A stretch of DNA of 64,000 nucleotides from Schoenoplectus triqueter (Eukaryota > Streptophyta > Magnoliopsida > Poales > Cyperaceae): contig CAXKVV010002168.1 in NCBI GenBank assembly GCA_964058805.1, forward strand, positions 186,001 to 250,000. The letters run 5' to 3'. Positions 46,301-59,670 of this stretch are shown in pieces. The translations under genes were made by a program, and so were the position numbers. Each line of letters begins with the position of its first letter. Position 1 is the first letter of the stretch. Under the pieces are notes generated by a model, which saw only the letters and a program-made list of their open reading frames with translations, searched no databases and had not been told where the DNA came from.

Positions 46301-48467
46301 CGTCGGGTCCCGTTTTCATGTTTTGCGCGCCCGGACTCGTTATCGGCGGTACCGAGGTCATCGGGTCCCGTTTTAATGTTTTGCGCGCCCGAACTCGTTA
46401 TCGGCGGTACCGAGGGCGTCGGGTCTCGTTTTCATGTTTTGGGTGCCCGGACTCCTTTTCGGCGGTACCGAGGGCGTCGTGTCACATTTTCTTGTTTTGC
46501 GCGGCCGAACTCGTTTTCGGCGGTAACGAGGGCGTCGGGTCGCGTTTTCATGTTTTGCGTGCCCGGACTCGTTTTCGGCCGTACCGTGGGCGTCGGCTCC
46601 CGTTTCCATGTTTTGCGCACCCGGACTCGTTTTCGGCGGTAACGAGGGCGTCGGGTCGCGTTTTCATGTTTTTCGTGCCCGGACTCGTTTTCGGCCGTAC
46701 CGAGGGCGTCGGCTCCTGTTTCCATGTTTTGCGCGCCCCGACTCGTTTTCGGCGGTCCCGAGGGCGTCGGCTCCCGTTTTCTTGTTTTGCGCTCCCTGAC
46801 TCGTTTTCGGCGGTCTCGAGGGCGTCGGGTCCCGTATTCGGCGGTATCGAGGGCGTCGGGTATCGTTTTCATGTTTTGCGCGCCCGAACTCATTTTCGGC
46901 GGTACCGAGGCCGTCGGGTCCCGTTTTCATGTTTTGCGCGCCCGAACTCGTTTTCGGCGATACCGAGGGCGTCGTGTCACATTTTCTTGTTTTGCGCGCC
47001 CGGACTCGTTTTCGGCGGTACCGAGGGCGTCGGGTCTCGTTTCAATGATTTGCGTGCCCGGACTCGTTTTCGACGGTACCGAGGGCCTCGGATCCAGTTT
47101 CCAAGTTTTGCGCGCCCGGACTCGTTTTCGGCGGTACCGAGGGCACCGTGTCTCGTTTTCTTTTTTTGCGCGCCCGGACTAGTTTTCGGCGGTAACGAGG
47201 GCGTCAGGTCGCGTTTTCATGTTTTGCGCGCCCGGAATCTTTTTCGGCGGTACCGAGGGCGTCGGCTCCCGTTTCCATGTTTTGCGGACCCCGACTCATT
47301 TTCGGCAGTACCGAGGGCGTCGGGTATTGTTTTCATGTTTTGCGCGTCCGAACTCATTTTCGGCGGTACCGAGGCCGTCGGGTCCCGTTTTCATGTTTTG
47401 CGCGCCCGGACTCGTTTTCGGCGATACCAAGGGCGTCGGGTCCCGTTTTAATGTTTTGAGCGCCTGGACTCGTTTTCGGCGGTCTCGAAGGCGTCGGGTC
47501 CCGTTTTCGGCGGTACGGAGGGCGTCGTGTCACATTTTCTTGTTTTGCGTGCCCGGACTCGTTTTCGGCGGTAACGAGGGCGTCGGGTCGCGTTTTCTTG
47601 TTTTGCGTGCCCAGACTCGTTTCCGGCCGTACCGAGGGCGTCGGCTCCCGTTTCCATGTTTTGCGCGCCCCGACTCGTTTTCGACGGTCCCGATGGCGTC
47701 GGCTCCTGTTTTCATGTTTTGCGCTCCCTGACTCGTTTTCGGCGGTCTCGAGGGCGTCGGGTCCCGTTTTCGCGCGGTATCGAGGAAGTCGTGTATCGTT
47801 TTCATGTTTTGCGCGCCCGAACTCGTTTTCGGCGGTACCGAGGGCGTCGGGTATTGTTTTCATGTTTTGCGCGTCCGAACTCATTTTCGGCGGTACCGAG
47901 GCCGTCGGGTCCCGTTTTCATGTTTTGCGCGCCCGAACTCGTTTTCGGCGGTACCGAGGGCGTCGAATCCCGTTTTAATGTTTTGAGCACCCGGACTCGT
48001 TTTCGGCGGTCTCGAAGGCGTCGGGTCCCGTTTTCGGCGGTACTGAGGGCGTCGTGTCACATTTTCTTGTTTTGCGTGCCCGGACTCGTTTTCGGCGGTA
48101 AAGAGGGCGTCGGGTGGCGTTTTCATGTTTTGCGTGCCCGGACTCATTTTCGGCCGTACCGCGGGCGTCGGCTCCCGTTTCCATGTTTTGCGCGCCCCGA
48201 CTCGTTTTCGGCGGTACCGAGGCCGTCGTGTCCCGTTGTCATGTTTTGCGCGCCCGGACTCGTTTTCACCGAAAGCATGGGCGTCGGGTCCCGTTTTAAT
48301 ATTTTGCGCGCCCGGACTCGCTTTCGGCGGTCTCGAAGGCGTCGGGTTCCGTTTTCGGCGATACCGAGGGCGTCGTGTCTCATTTTCTTGTTTTGCGCGC
48401 CCGGACTCGTTTTCGGCGGTACCGAGGTCGTCGGGTCCCGTTTTCATGTTTTGCGTGCCCGGACTCG

Positions 48468-51400
48468 TTATCGACGGTACCGAGGGCGTCGGGTCTCGTT
48501 TTCATGTTTTGGGCGCCCGGACTCATTTTCGGCGGTACCGAGGTCGTCGGGTCCCGTTTTCATGTTTTGCGCTCCCTGACTCGTTTTCGGCGGTCTCGAG
48601 GGCGTCTGGTCCCGTTTTCGGCGGTATCGAGGGCGTCGGGTATCGTTTTCATGTTTTGCGCGCCCGAACTCATTTTCGTCGGTACCGAGGCCGTCGGGTC
48701 TCGTTTTCATGTTTTTTGCGCCCAGACTCGTTTTCGGCGATACCGAGGGCGTCGGGTCTCGTTTTCATGCTTTGCGCGCCCGGACTCGTTATCGGCGGTA
48801 CCGAGGTCGTCGCGTCCCGTTTTCATGTTTTGCGCGCCCGGACTCGTTATCGGCGGTACCGAGGGCGTCGGCTCCCGTTTCCATGTTTTGCGCGCCCCGA
48901 CTCGTTTTCGGCGGTCCGAGGGCGTCAGCTCCCGTTTTCATGTTTTGCGCTCCCTGACTCGTTTTCGGCGGTCTCGAGGGCGTCGGGCACCGTTTTCGGC
49001 GATATCGAGGGCGTCGGGTATCGTTTTCATGTTTTGCGCGCCCGAACACATTTTCGGCGGTACCAAGGCCGTCGGGTCCCGTTTTCATGTTTTGCGCGCC
49101 CGGACTTGTTTTGGCGATACCGAGGGCGTCGGGTCCCGTTTTAACGTTTTGTGTGCCCGGACTCGTTTTCGGCGGTCTCGAAGGCGTCGGGTCCCATTTT
49201 CGGCGGTACCGAGGGCGTCGGGTCCCGTTTTCATGTTTTGCGCGCCCGAACTCATTTTCGGTGGTACCGAGGGCGTCGTGTCCCATTTTCATGTTTTGCG
49301 CGCCCGGACTCGTTTTCGGCGGTACCAAGGGCGTCGGGTCCTGTTTTCATGTTTTGCGCGCCCGGACTCGTTTTCGGCAATACCGAGGGCGTCGGGTCCC
49401 GTTTTCATGTTTTGCGCTCCGGGACTCGTTTTCGGCGGAACCGAGGGCGTCGGGTCCCGTTTTCATGTTTTGCGCGCCCGGTCTCGTTTTCGGCGGTACC
49501 GAGGGCTTCCGATCCCGTTTTCATGTTTTGCACGCCCGGACTCGTTTTCGGCGGTACCGAGGGCTTCCGATCCCGTTTTCATGTTTTGCACGCCCGGACT
49601 CGTTATCGGCGGTACCGAGGGCGTCTGGTCCCGTTTTCATGTTTTGCGCCCACTGACTCGTTTTCGGCGGTCTCGAGGGCTCGGGTCCCGTTTTCGGCGG
49701 TATCAAGGGCGTCGGGTATCGTTTTCATGTTTTGCGCGCCCGAACTCATTTTCGACGGTACCGAGACCGTCGGGTCCCGTTTTCATGTTTTGCGCGCCCG
49801 GACTCGTTTTCGGCGGTACCGAGGGCTTCAGATCCCGTTTTCATGTTTTGCACGCCCGGACTCGTTTTCGGCGGTACCGAGGTCGTCGGGTCCCGTTTTC
49901 ATGTTTTGCGCGCCCGGACTCGTTATCGGCGATACCGAGGGCGTCGGGTCCCGTTTTAATGTTTTGCGCGCCCGGACTCGTTTTCGGCTGTCTCGAGGGC
50001 GTCGGGCCCCCGTTTTCGGCGATATCGAGGGCGTCGGGTATCGTTTTCTTGTTTTGCGCGCCCGAACTCATTTTCGGCGGTACCGACGCCGTCGGGTCCC
50101 GTTGTCATGTTTTGCTCGCCCGGATTCGTTTTCGGCGATACCGAGGGCGTCGAGTCCCGTTTTAATGTTTTGCACGACCGGACTCATTTTCGGCAGTCTC
50201 GAAGGCGTCGGGTCCCGTTTTCGGCGGTACCGAGGGCGTCGTGTCTCATTTTCTTGTTTTGCGCGCCCGGACTCGTTTTCGACGGTACCGAGGGCGTTGG
50301 TCCCGTTTTAATGTTTTGCGTGCCCGGACTCGTTTTCGGCGGTCTCGAAGGCGTCGGGTCCCATTTTCGGCGGTACCGAGGGCGTCGTGTCTCATTTTCT
50401 TGTTTTGCGCGCCCCGACTCGTTTTCGGCGGTACCGAGGACGTCGGGTCCCGTTTTCATGTTTTGCGCGCCCGAACTCATTTTCGGTGGTACTGAGGGCG
50501 TCGTGTCCCATTTTCATGTTTTGCGCGCTCGGACTCGTTTTCGGCGGTACCGACGGCGTCGGGTCTTGTTTTCATGTTTTGCGCGCCCGGACTTGTTTTC
50601 GGCGATACCGAGGGCGTCGGGTCCCGTTTTCATGTTTTGCGCCCCCAGACTCGTTTTCGGTGGTACCGAGGGCGTCGGGTCCCGTTTTCATGTTTTGCGC
50701 CCCCAGACTCATTTTCGGCGGTAACGAGGGCGTCGGGTCGCGTTTTTATGTTTTGCGTGCCCGGACTCGTTATCGGCGGTACCGAGGGCGTCGGGTCTCG
50801 TTTTCATGTTTTGGGCGCCCGGACTCGTTTTCGGCGGTACCGAGGTCGTCGGGTTCCGTTTGCATGTTTTGCGCGCCCGGACTCGTTTTCGGCGGTACCG
50901 AGGGCGTCGGGTCTCGTTTCAATGATTTGCGTGTCCGGACTCGTTTTCCACGGTACCGAGGGCCTCGGATCCAGTTTCCAAGTTTTGCGCGCCCGGACTC
51001 GTTTTCGGCGGTACCGAGGGCGCCGTGTCTCGTTTTCTTCTTTTGCGCGCCCGGACTAGTTTTCGGCGGTAATGAGGGCGTCAGGTCGCGTTTTCATATT
51101 TTGCGCGCCCGGACTCGTTTTCGGCCGTACCAAGGGCGTCGGCTCCTGTTTCCATGTTTTGCGCGCCCCGACTCGTTTACGGCGGTCCCGAGGGCGTCGG
51201 CTCCCGTTTTCATGTTTTGTGCTCCTTGGCTCGTTTTCGGCGGTCTGGAGGGCGTCGGGTCCCGTTTTCATGTTTTGCGCTCCCTGACTCGTTTTGGGCG
51301 GTAACGAGGGCGTCGTGTCCCGTTTTATTATTTTGCGCGCCCGGACTCGTTTTCGGCGGTACCGAGTGCGTCTGGTCCCGTTTTCGGCGGTATCGAGGAA

Positions 51401-54400
51401 GTCGGGTATCGTTTTCATGTTTTGCGCGCCCGAACTCATTTTCGGCGGTACCGAGGGCGTCGGGTATTGTTTTCATGTTTTGCGCGTCCGAACTCATTTT
51501 CGGCGGTAACGAGGCCGTCGTGTCCCGTTTTCATGTTTTGCGCGCCCGAACTCGTTTTCGGCCATACCGAGGGCGTCGAGCCTCGTTTTAATGTTTTGAG
51601 CGCCCGGACTCGTTTTCAGCGGTCTCGAAGGCGTCGGGTCCCGTTTTCGGCGGTACGGAGGGCGTCGTGTCACATTTTCTTGTTTTGCGTGCCCGGACTC
51701 GTTTTCGGCAGTAACGAGGGCGTCGGGTCGCGTTTTCATGTTTTGCGTGCCCGGAATCGTTTTCGGCCGTACCGAGGGCGTCGGCTCCCGTTTCCACGTT
51801 TTGCGCGCCCCGACTCGTTTTCGGCCCTCTCGAGGGCGTCGGCTCCCGTTTTCATGTTTTGCGCTCCCTGACTCGTTTTCGGCGGTCTCAAGGGCGTCGG
51901 GTCCCGTTTTCGGCGGTACCGAGGGCGTCGGGTCTCATTTTCTTGTTTTGCGCGCCCGGACTCGTTTTCGGCTTTACCAAGGGCGTCGGGTCCCGTTTTC
52001 TTCTTTTGCGCGCCCGGACTCGTTTTCGGCGGTACCGAGGGTGTCGGGTCCCGTTTTCATGTTTTACGCGCCAGGACTCGTTTTCGGCGGTACCGAGGAC
52101 GTCGTGTCTCGTTTTCTTCTTTTGCGCGCCCGGACTAGTTTTCGGCGGTAACTAGGGCGTCAGGTCACGTTTTCATGTTTTGCGCGCCCAGACTCGTTTT
52201 CGGCCGTACCGAAGTCGTCGGCTCCCGTTTCCATGTTTTGCGCGCCCCGACTCGTTTTCGGCGCTCTCGAGGGCGTCGGCTCCCGTTTTCATGTTTTGCG
52301 CTCCCTGACTCGTTTTCGCCGGTCTCAAAGGCGTCGGGTCCCGTTTTCGGCGGTACGGAAGGCGTCGTGTGACATTTTCTTGTTTTGCGCGCCCGGACTC
52401 GTTTTCGGCCGTACCGAGGGCGTCGGCTCCCGTTTCCATGTTTTGCGCGCCCCGACTCGTTTTCGGCGGTCCCGAGGGCGTCGGCTCCTGTTTTCATGTT
52501 TTGCGCTCCCTGACTCGTTTTCGGCGATAACGAGGGCGTCGGGTCCCGTTTTAATATTTTGCGCGCCCGGACTCGTTTTCGGCGGTCTCGAAGGCGTCGG
52601 GTCCCATTTTCGGCGGTACCGAGGGCGTCGGGTCCCGTTTTCAAGTTTTGCGCGCCCGGACTCGTTTTCGGCGGTACCGAGGGTGTCGGGTCCCGTTTTA
52701 ATGTTTTGCGCGCCAGGACTCATTTTCGGCGGTACCTAAGGCGTTGGGTCCCGTTTTCATGTTTTGCGCGCCCGGACTCGTTTTCGGCGATAACGAGGGC
52801 GTCGGTTCCCGTTTTCATGTTTTGCGTCCCCAGACTCGTTATCGGCGGTACCGAGGGCGTCAGGTCCCGTTTTCATGTTTTCCGTGCCCGGACACGTTTT
52901 CGGCGGTACCGACGGTTTCGGGTCCCATTTTAATGTTTTGCGCGCCCGGACTCGTTTTCGGCGGTACCGAGGGTTTCGGGTCCCGTTTTAAAGTTTTGCG
53001 CGCCCAGACTCGTTTTCGGCTGTCTCGAAGGCGTCGGGCCCCGTTTTTGGCGATATCGAGGGCGTCGGGTATCGTTTTCATGTTTTGCGCGCCCAAACTC
53101 ATTTTCGGCGGTACCGAGGCCGTCGGGTCCCGTTGTCATGTTTTGCGCGCCCGGACTCGTTTTCAGCGATAGCAAGGGCGTCGGGTCCCGATTTAATGTT
53201 TTGCGCGCCCGGACTCGTTTTCGGCGGTCTCGAAGGCGTCGGGTCCCGTTTTCGGTGGTACCGAGGGCGTCGTGTCTAATTTTCTTGTTTTGTGCGCCCG
53301 GACTCGTTTTCGGCAGTACCGAGGGCGTCGGGTCCTGTTTTCATGTTTTGCGCGTCCGGACTCGTTTTCGGCGGTACCGAGGGCGTCGGGTCCCGTTTTC
53401 ATGTTTTGCGCGCCAGGACTCGTTTTCGGCGGTACCTTGGGCGTCGGGTCCCGTTTTCATGTTTTGCGCGCCCGGACTCGTTTTCGGCGCTACCGAGGGC
53501 GTCGGGTCCCGTTTTCATGTTTTGCGCCCCCCGACTCGTTTTCGGCGGTACCGAGGGCGTCGGGTCCCGTTTTCATGTTTTGCGCGCCCGGACTCGTTAT
53601 CGGCGGCACCGAGGGCGTCGGGTCTCGTTTTCATGTTTTGGGCACCCGGACTCATTTTCGGCGGTACCGAGGTCGTCGGGTCCCGTTTTCATGTTTTGCG
53701 CTCCCTGACTCGTTTTCGGCGGTCTCGAGGGCGTCGGGTCCCGTTTTCGGCGGTATCGAGGGCGTCGGGTATCGTTTTCATGTTTTGCGCGCCCGAACTC
53801 ATTTTCGGCGGTACCGAAGCCGTCGGGTCTCGTTTTCATGTTTTTTGCGCCCGGACTCGTTTTCGGCGATACCGAGGGCGTCGGGTCCCGTTTTCATGCT
53901 TTGCGCGCCCGGGCTCGTTATCAGCGGTACCGAGGTCGTCGGGTCCCGTTTTCATGTTTTGCGCGCCCGGACTCGTTATCGGCGGTACCGAGGGCGTCGG
54001 GTCTCGTTTTGATGTTTTGGGCGCCCGGACTTGTTTTCGGCGGTACCGAGGTCGTCGGGTCCCGTTTTCATGTTTTGCGCGCCCGGACTCGTTTTCGGCG
54101 GTACCGAGGGCGTCGGATCCCGTTTCCATGTTTTGCGCGCCCCGACTCCTTTTCGGCGGTCCCGAGGGCGTCCGCTCCCGTTTTCATGTTTTGCGCTCCC
54201 TGACTCGTTTTCGGCGGTCTCGAGGGCGTCGGACCCCGTTTTCGGCGATATCGAGGGCGTCGGGTATCGTTTTCATGTTTTGCGCGCCCGAACTCATTTT
54301 CGGCGGTACCAAGGCCGTCGGGTCCCGTTTTCATGTTTTGCGCGCCCGGACTCGTTTTGGCGATACCGAGGGCGTCGGGTCCCATTTTCGGCGGTATCGA

Positions 54401-55400
54401 GGGCGTCAAGTCTCATTTTCTTGTTTTCCGCGCCCCGGCTCGTTTTCGGCGGTACCGAGGGCGTCGGGTCCCGTTTTCATGTTTTGCGCGCCCGAACTCA
54501 TTTAAGGTGGTACCGAGGGCGTCGTGTCCCATTTTCATGTTTTGCGCGCCCGGACTAGTTTTCGGCGGTACCGAGGGCGTCGGGTCCTGTTTTCATGTTT
54601 TGCGCGCCCGGACTCGTTTTCGGCGGTACCGAGGGCGTCGGGTCCCGTTTTCATGTTTTACGCGCCCGGACTCGTTTTCGGCGGTACCGAGGGCTTCCGA
54701 TCCCGTTTTCATGTTTTGCACGCCCGGACTCGTTATCGGCGGTACCGAGGGCGTCGGGTCCCGTTTTCATGTTTTGCGCCCCCTGACTCGTTTTCGGCGA
54801 TACCGAGGGCGTCGGGTCCCGTTTTCGGCGGTATCAAGGGTGTCGGGTATCGTTTTCATGTTTTGCGCTCCCGAACTCGTTTTCGGCGGTACCGAGACCG
54901 TCGGGTCCCGTTTTCATGTTTTGCGCGCCCGGACTCATTTTCGGCGGTACCGAGGGCTTCAGATCCCGTTTTCATGTTTTGCACGCCCGGACTCGTTTTC
55001 GGCGGTACCGAGATCGTCGGGTCCCGTTTTCATGTTTTGCGCGCCCGGACTCGTTATCGGCGATACCGAGGGCGTCGGGTCCCGTTTAAATGTTTTGCGC
55101 GCCCGGACTCGTTTTCGGCTGTCTCGAGGGCGTCGGGCCCTCGTTTTCGGCGATATCGAGGGCGTCGGGTATCGTTTTCTTGTTTTGCGCGCCCGAACTC
55201 ATTTTCAGCGGTACCGAGGCCGTCGGGTCCCGTTGTCATGTTTTGCGCGCCCAGACTCGTTTTCGGCGATACCGAGGGCGTCGGGTCCCGTTTTAATGTT
55301 TTGCGCGCCCGGACTCGTTTTCGGCGGTCTCGAAGGCGTCGGGTCCCGTTTTCGGCGGTACCAAGGGCGTCGTGTCTCATTTTCTTGTTTTGCGCGCCCG
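48468..55400 (+). repeat. ~5.1-kb segmental duplication inside the right array
   Basis: The block starting near 48468 recurs near 53597 with the same unusual variants: open frames bounded at 48710 and 53839 and at 48709 and 53838 are both 5,129 bp apart. Rare marks such as TTTTTTGCGCCC, ATGCTTTGCGC and GGGCTTCAGATCCC appear in both. Further right the offset becomes about 5,246 bp (49087 against 54333), so some units were gained or lost after the duplication. Confidence 0.65.
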
Positions 55401-58096
55401 GACTCGTTTTCGACGATAACGAGGGCGTCGGGTCCCGTTTTCATGTTTTGCGCCCCCAGACTCGTTTTCGGCGGTACCGAGGGCGTCGGGTCCCGTTTTC
55501 AAGTTTTGCGCGACCGGACTCGTTTTCGGCGGTACCGAGGGTTTCGGGTCCCGTTTTAATGTTTTGCGCGCCCCGACTCGTTTTCGGCTGTCTCGAAGGC
55601 GTCGGGCCCCGTTTTTGGCGGTATCGAGGGCGTCGGGTATCGTTTTCATGTTTTGCGCGCCCGAACTCATTTTCGACTGTACCGAGGCCGTCGGGTCCCG
55701 TTGTCATGTTTTGCACGCCCGGACTCGTTTTCGGCGATAGCAAGGGCGTCGGGTCCCGTTTTAATGTTTTGCGCGCCCGGACTCGTTTTCGGCGGTCTCG
55801 AGGGCGTCGGGTCCCGTTTTCGGCGGTACCGAGGGCGTCGTGTCTCATTTTCTTGTTTTGCGCGCCCGGACTTGTTTTCGACGGTACCGAGGACGTCGGG
55901 TCCTGTTTTCATGTTTTTCGCGCCCCGGACTCATTTTCGGCGATACCGAGGGCGTCGGTTCCCGTTTTAATGTTTTGCGTGCCCGGTCTCGTTTTCGGCT
56001 GTCTCGAGGGTGTCGGGCCCCGTTTTCGGCGATATCGAGGGCGTCGGGTATCGTTTTCATGTTTTGCTCGCCCGAACTCATTTTCAACGATACCGAGGCC
56101 GTCGGGTCCCGTTGTCATGTTTTCCGCGCCCGGACTCGTTTTCGGCGATATCGAGGGCGTCGGGTCCCGTTTTAATGTTTTGCGCGCCAGGACTCTTTTT
56201 CGGCGGTCTCGAAGGCGTCGGGTCCCGTTTTTGGCGGTACCGAGGGCGTCGTGTCTCATTTTCTTGTTTTGCGCGCCCAGACTCGTTTTCGGCGGTACGG
56301 AGGGCGTCATGCCACATTTTCTTGTTTTGCGCGCCCGGACTCGTTTTCGGAGGTAACGAGGGCGTCGTGTCGCGTTTTCATGTTTTGTGTGCCCGGACTC
56401 GTTTTCGGCCGTATCGAGGGCGTCGGCTCCCGTTTCCATGTTTTGCAAGCCCCGACTCGTTTTCGGCGGTCCCGAGGGCGTCGGGTATCGTTTTCATGTT
56501 TTGCCTGCTCGGACTCGTTTTCGGCGGTACCGAGGGTGTCGGCTCCCGTTTCCATGTTTTGCGCGCCCCGACTCGTTTTCGGCGGTCCCGAGGGCGTCGG
56601 CTCCCGTTTTCATGTTTTGCGCTCCCTGACTCGTTTTCGGCGATCTCGAGGGCGTCGGGTCCCGTTTACGGCGGTATCGAGATCGTCGGGTATCGTTTTC
56701 ATGTTTTGCGCGCCCGAACTCATTTTCGGCGGTACCGAGGCCGTCGGGTCCCGTTTTCATGTTTTGCGCGCCCGGACTCGTTTTCGGCGATACCGAGGGC
56801 GTCGGGTCCCATTTTCATGTTTTGCGCGCCCGGACTCGTTTTCGGCTGTCTCGAGGGCGTCGGGCCCCGTTTTCGGCGATATCGAGGGCGTCGGGTATCG
56901 TTTTCATGTTTTGCACGCCCGAACTCATTTTCAACGATACCGAGGCCGTCGGGTCCCGTTGTCATGTTTTGCGCGCCCGGACTCGTTTTCGGCGATACCG
57001 AGGGCGTCGGGTCCCATTTTAATGTTTTGCGCGCCAGGACTCGTTTTCGGCGGTCTCGAAGGCGTCGGGTCCCGTTTTCGGCGGTTCCGAGGGCGTCGTG
57101 TCTCATTTTCTTGTTTTGCGCGCCCGGACTCGTTTTCGGCGGTACCGTGTGCGTCGGGTTCCGTTTTCATGTTTTGCGCGCCCGGACTCGTTTCCGGCGG
57201 TACCGAGGGCGTCGGGTCCCGTTTTCATGTTTTGCGCGCCAGGACTCGTTTTCGGCGGTACCTTGGGCGTCGGGTCCTGTTTTCATGTTTTGCGCGCCCG
57301 GACTCGTTTTCGGCGATACCGAGGGCGTCGCGTCCCGTTTTAATGTTTTGCGCGGCCGGACTCGTTATCGGCGGTACCGAGGGCGTCGGGTCTCGTTTTC
57401 ATGTTTTGGGCGCCCGGACTCGTTTTCGGCGATATCGAGGTCGTCGGGTCCCGTTATCATGTTTTGCGCGCCCGGACTCGTTTTCGGCGGTACCGAGGGT
57501 GTCAGGTCTCGTTTCAATGATTTGCGTGCCCGGACTCATTTTCGACGGTACCGAGGGCCTCGGATCCAGTTTCCAAGTTTTGCGCGCCCGGACTCGTTTT
57601 CGGCGGTACCGAGGGAGCCGTGTCTAGTTTTCTTCTTTTGCGCGCCCGGACTAGTTTTCGGCGGTAACGAGGGCGTCAGGTCGCGTTTTCATGTTTTGCT
57701 CGCCCGGACTCGTTTTCGACGGTACCGAGGGCGTCGGGTCCCGTTTTAATGTTTTGCGCGGCCGGACTCGTTATCGGCGGTACCGAGGGCGTCGGGTCTC
57801 GTTTTCATGTTTTGGGCGCCCGGACTCCTTTTTGGCGATATCGAGGTCGTCGGGTCCCGTTTTCATGTTTTGCGCGCCCGGACTCGTTTTCGGCGGTACC
57901 GAGGGCGTCAGGTCTCGTTTCAATGATTTGCGTGCCCGGACTCGTTTTCGACGGTACCGAGGGCCTCGGATCCAGTTTCCAAGTTTTGCGTGCCCGGACT
58001 CGTTTTCGGCGGTACCGAGGGAGCCGTGTCTAGTTTTCTTCTTTTGCGCGCCCGGACTAGTTTTCAGCGGTAACGAGGGCGTCATGTCGCGTTTTC

Positions 58097-59670
58097 ATGT
58101 TTTGCGCGCCCGGACTCGTTTTCGGCCGTACCGAGGGCGACGGCTCCCGTTTCCATGTTTTGCGCGCCCCGACTCGTTTTCGGCGGTCCCGAGGGCATCG
58201 GCTCCCGTTTTCATGTTTTGCGCTCCATGGCTCGTTTTCGGCGGAACTGACGGCGTCGGGTCCCGTTTTCATGTTTTGCGCGCCCGGACTCGTTTTCGGC
58301 GGTACCGAGGGCTTCCGATCCCGTTTTCATGTTTTGCACGCCCGGACTCATTTTCGGCGGTACCGAGGTCGTCGTTTCCCGTTTTCATGTTTTGCGCGCC
58401 CGGACTCGTTATCGGCTGTACCGAGGGCGTGGGGTACCGTTTTCATGTTTTGCTCCCCCTGACTCGTTTTCGGCGGTCTCGAGGGCGTCGGGTCCCGTTT
58501 TCGGCGGTATCAAGGGCGTCGGGTATCGTTTTCATGTTTTGCGCGCCCGAACTCATTTTCGGCGGTACCGAGGCCGTCGGGTCCCGTTTTCATGTTTTGC
58601 GCGCCCGGACTCGTTTTCGGCGATACCGAGGGCGTCGGGTCCCGTTTTAATGTTTTGCGCGCCCGTACTCGTTTTCGGCTGTCTCGAGGGCGTCGGGCCC
58701 CGTTTTCGGCGATATCGAGGGCGTCGGGTATCGTTTTCATCTTTTTTCGCCCGAACTCATTTTCAACGATAACGAGGCCGTCGGGTCCCGTTGTCATGTT
58801 TTGAACGCCCGGACTCGTTTTCGGCGATACCGAGGGCGTCGGGTCCCGTTTTAATGTTTTGCGCGCCAGGACTCGTTTTTGGCGGTACGAAGGGCGTCAT
58901 GTCACATTTTCTTGTTTTGCGCGCCCGGACTCGTTTTCGGCCGTACCGAGGGCGACGGCTCCCGTTTCCATGTTTTGCGCGCCCCGACTCATTTTCGGCG
59001 GTCCCGAGGGCATCGGCTCCCGTTTTCATGTTTTGCGCTCCATGGCTCGTTTTCGGCGGTACCGACGGCGTCGGGTCCCGTTTTCATGTTTTGCGCGCCC
59101 GGACTCGTTTTCGGCGGTACCGAGGGCTTCCGATCCCGTTTTCATGTTTTGCACGCCCGGACTCGTTTTCGGCGGTACCGAGGTCGTCGGGTCCCGTTTT
59201 CATGTTATGCGTGCCCGGACTCATTATCGGCTGTACCGAGGGCGTCGGGTCCCGTTTTCATGCTTTGCGCCCCCTGACTCGTTTTCGGCGGTCTCGAGGG
59301 CGTCGGGTCCCGTTTTCGGCGGTATCCAGGGCGTCGGGTATCGTTTTCATGTTTTGCGCGCCCGAACTCATTTTCGGCGGTACCGAGGTCGTCGGGTCCC
59401 GTTTTCATGTTTTGCGCGCCCGGACTCGTTTTCGGCGATACCGAGGGCGTCGGGTCCCGTTTTAATGTTTTGCGCGCCCGTACTCATTTTCGGCTGTCTC
59501 GAGGGCGTCGGGCCCCGTTTTCGGCGATATCGAGGGCGTCGGGTATCGTTTTCATGTTTTGCTCGCCCGAACTCATTTTCAATGATACCGAGGACGTCGG
59601 GTCCCGTTGTCATGTTTTGCGCGCCCGGACTCGTTTTCAGCGATACCGAGGGCGTCGGGTCCCGTTTTAA
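58097..59670 (+). repeat. 815-bp local duplication in the right array
   Basis: The stretch beginning at about 58097 (with GAGGGCGACGGCTCCC and the rare GCTCCATGGCTCG) recurs from about 58912. A second matching pair, 58592 and 59407, is also 815 bp apart. The two copies differ by scattered substitutions. It is a recent duplication by monomer-register exchange. Confidence 0.7.

Noticed and set aside
54524..56356. Long open frame of 610 codons in the satellite (and dozens of similar ones in 1-6889 and 39686-64000)
   Set aside because: The translation is a 58-residue repeat made by reading a 58-bp monomer in three successive frames. All forward frames are equally open and there is no start, splice or domain evidence.
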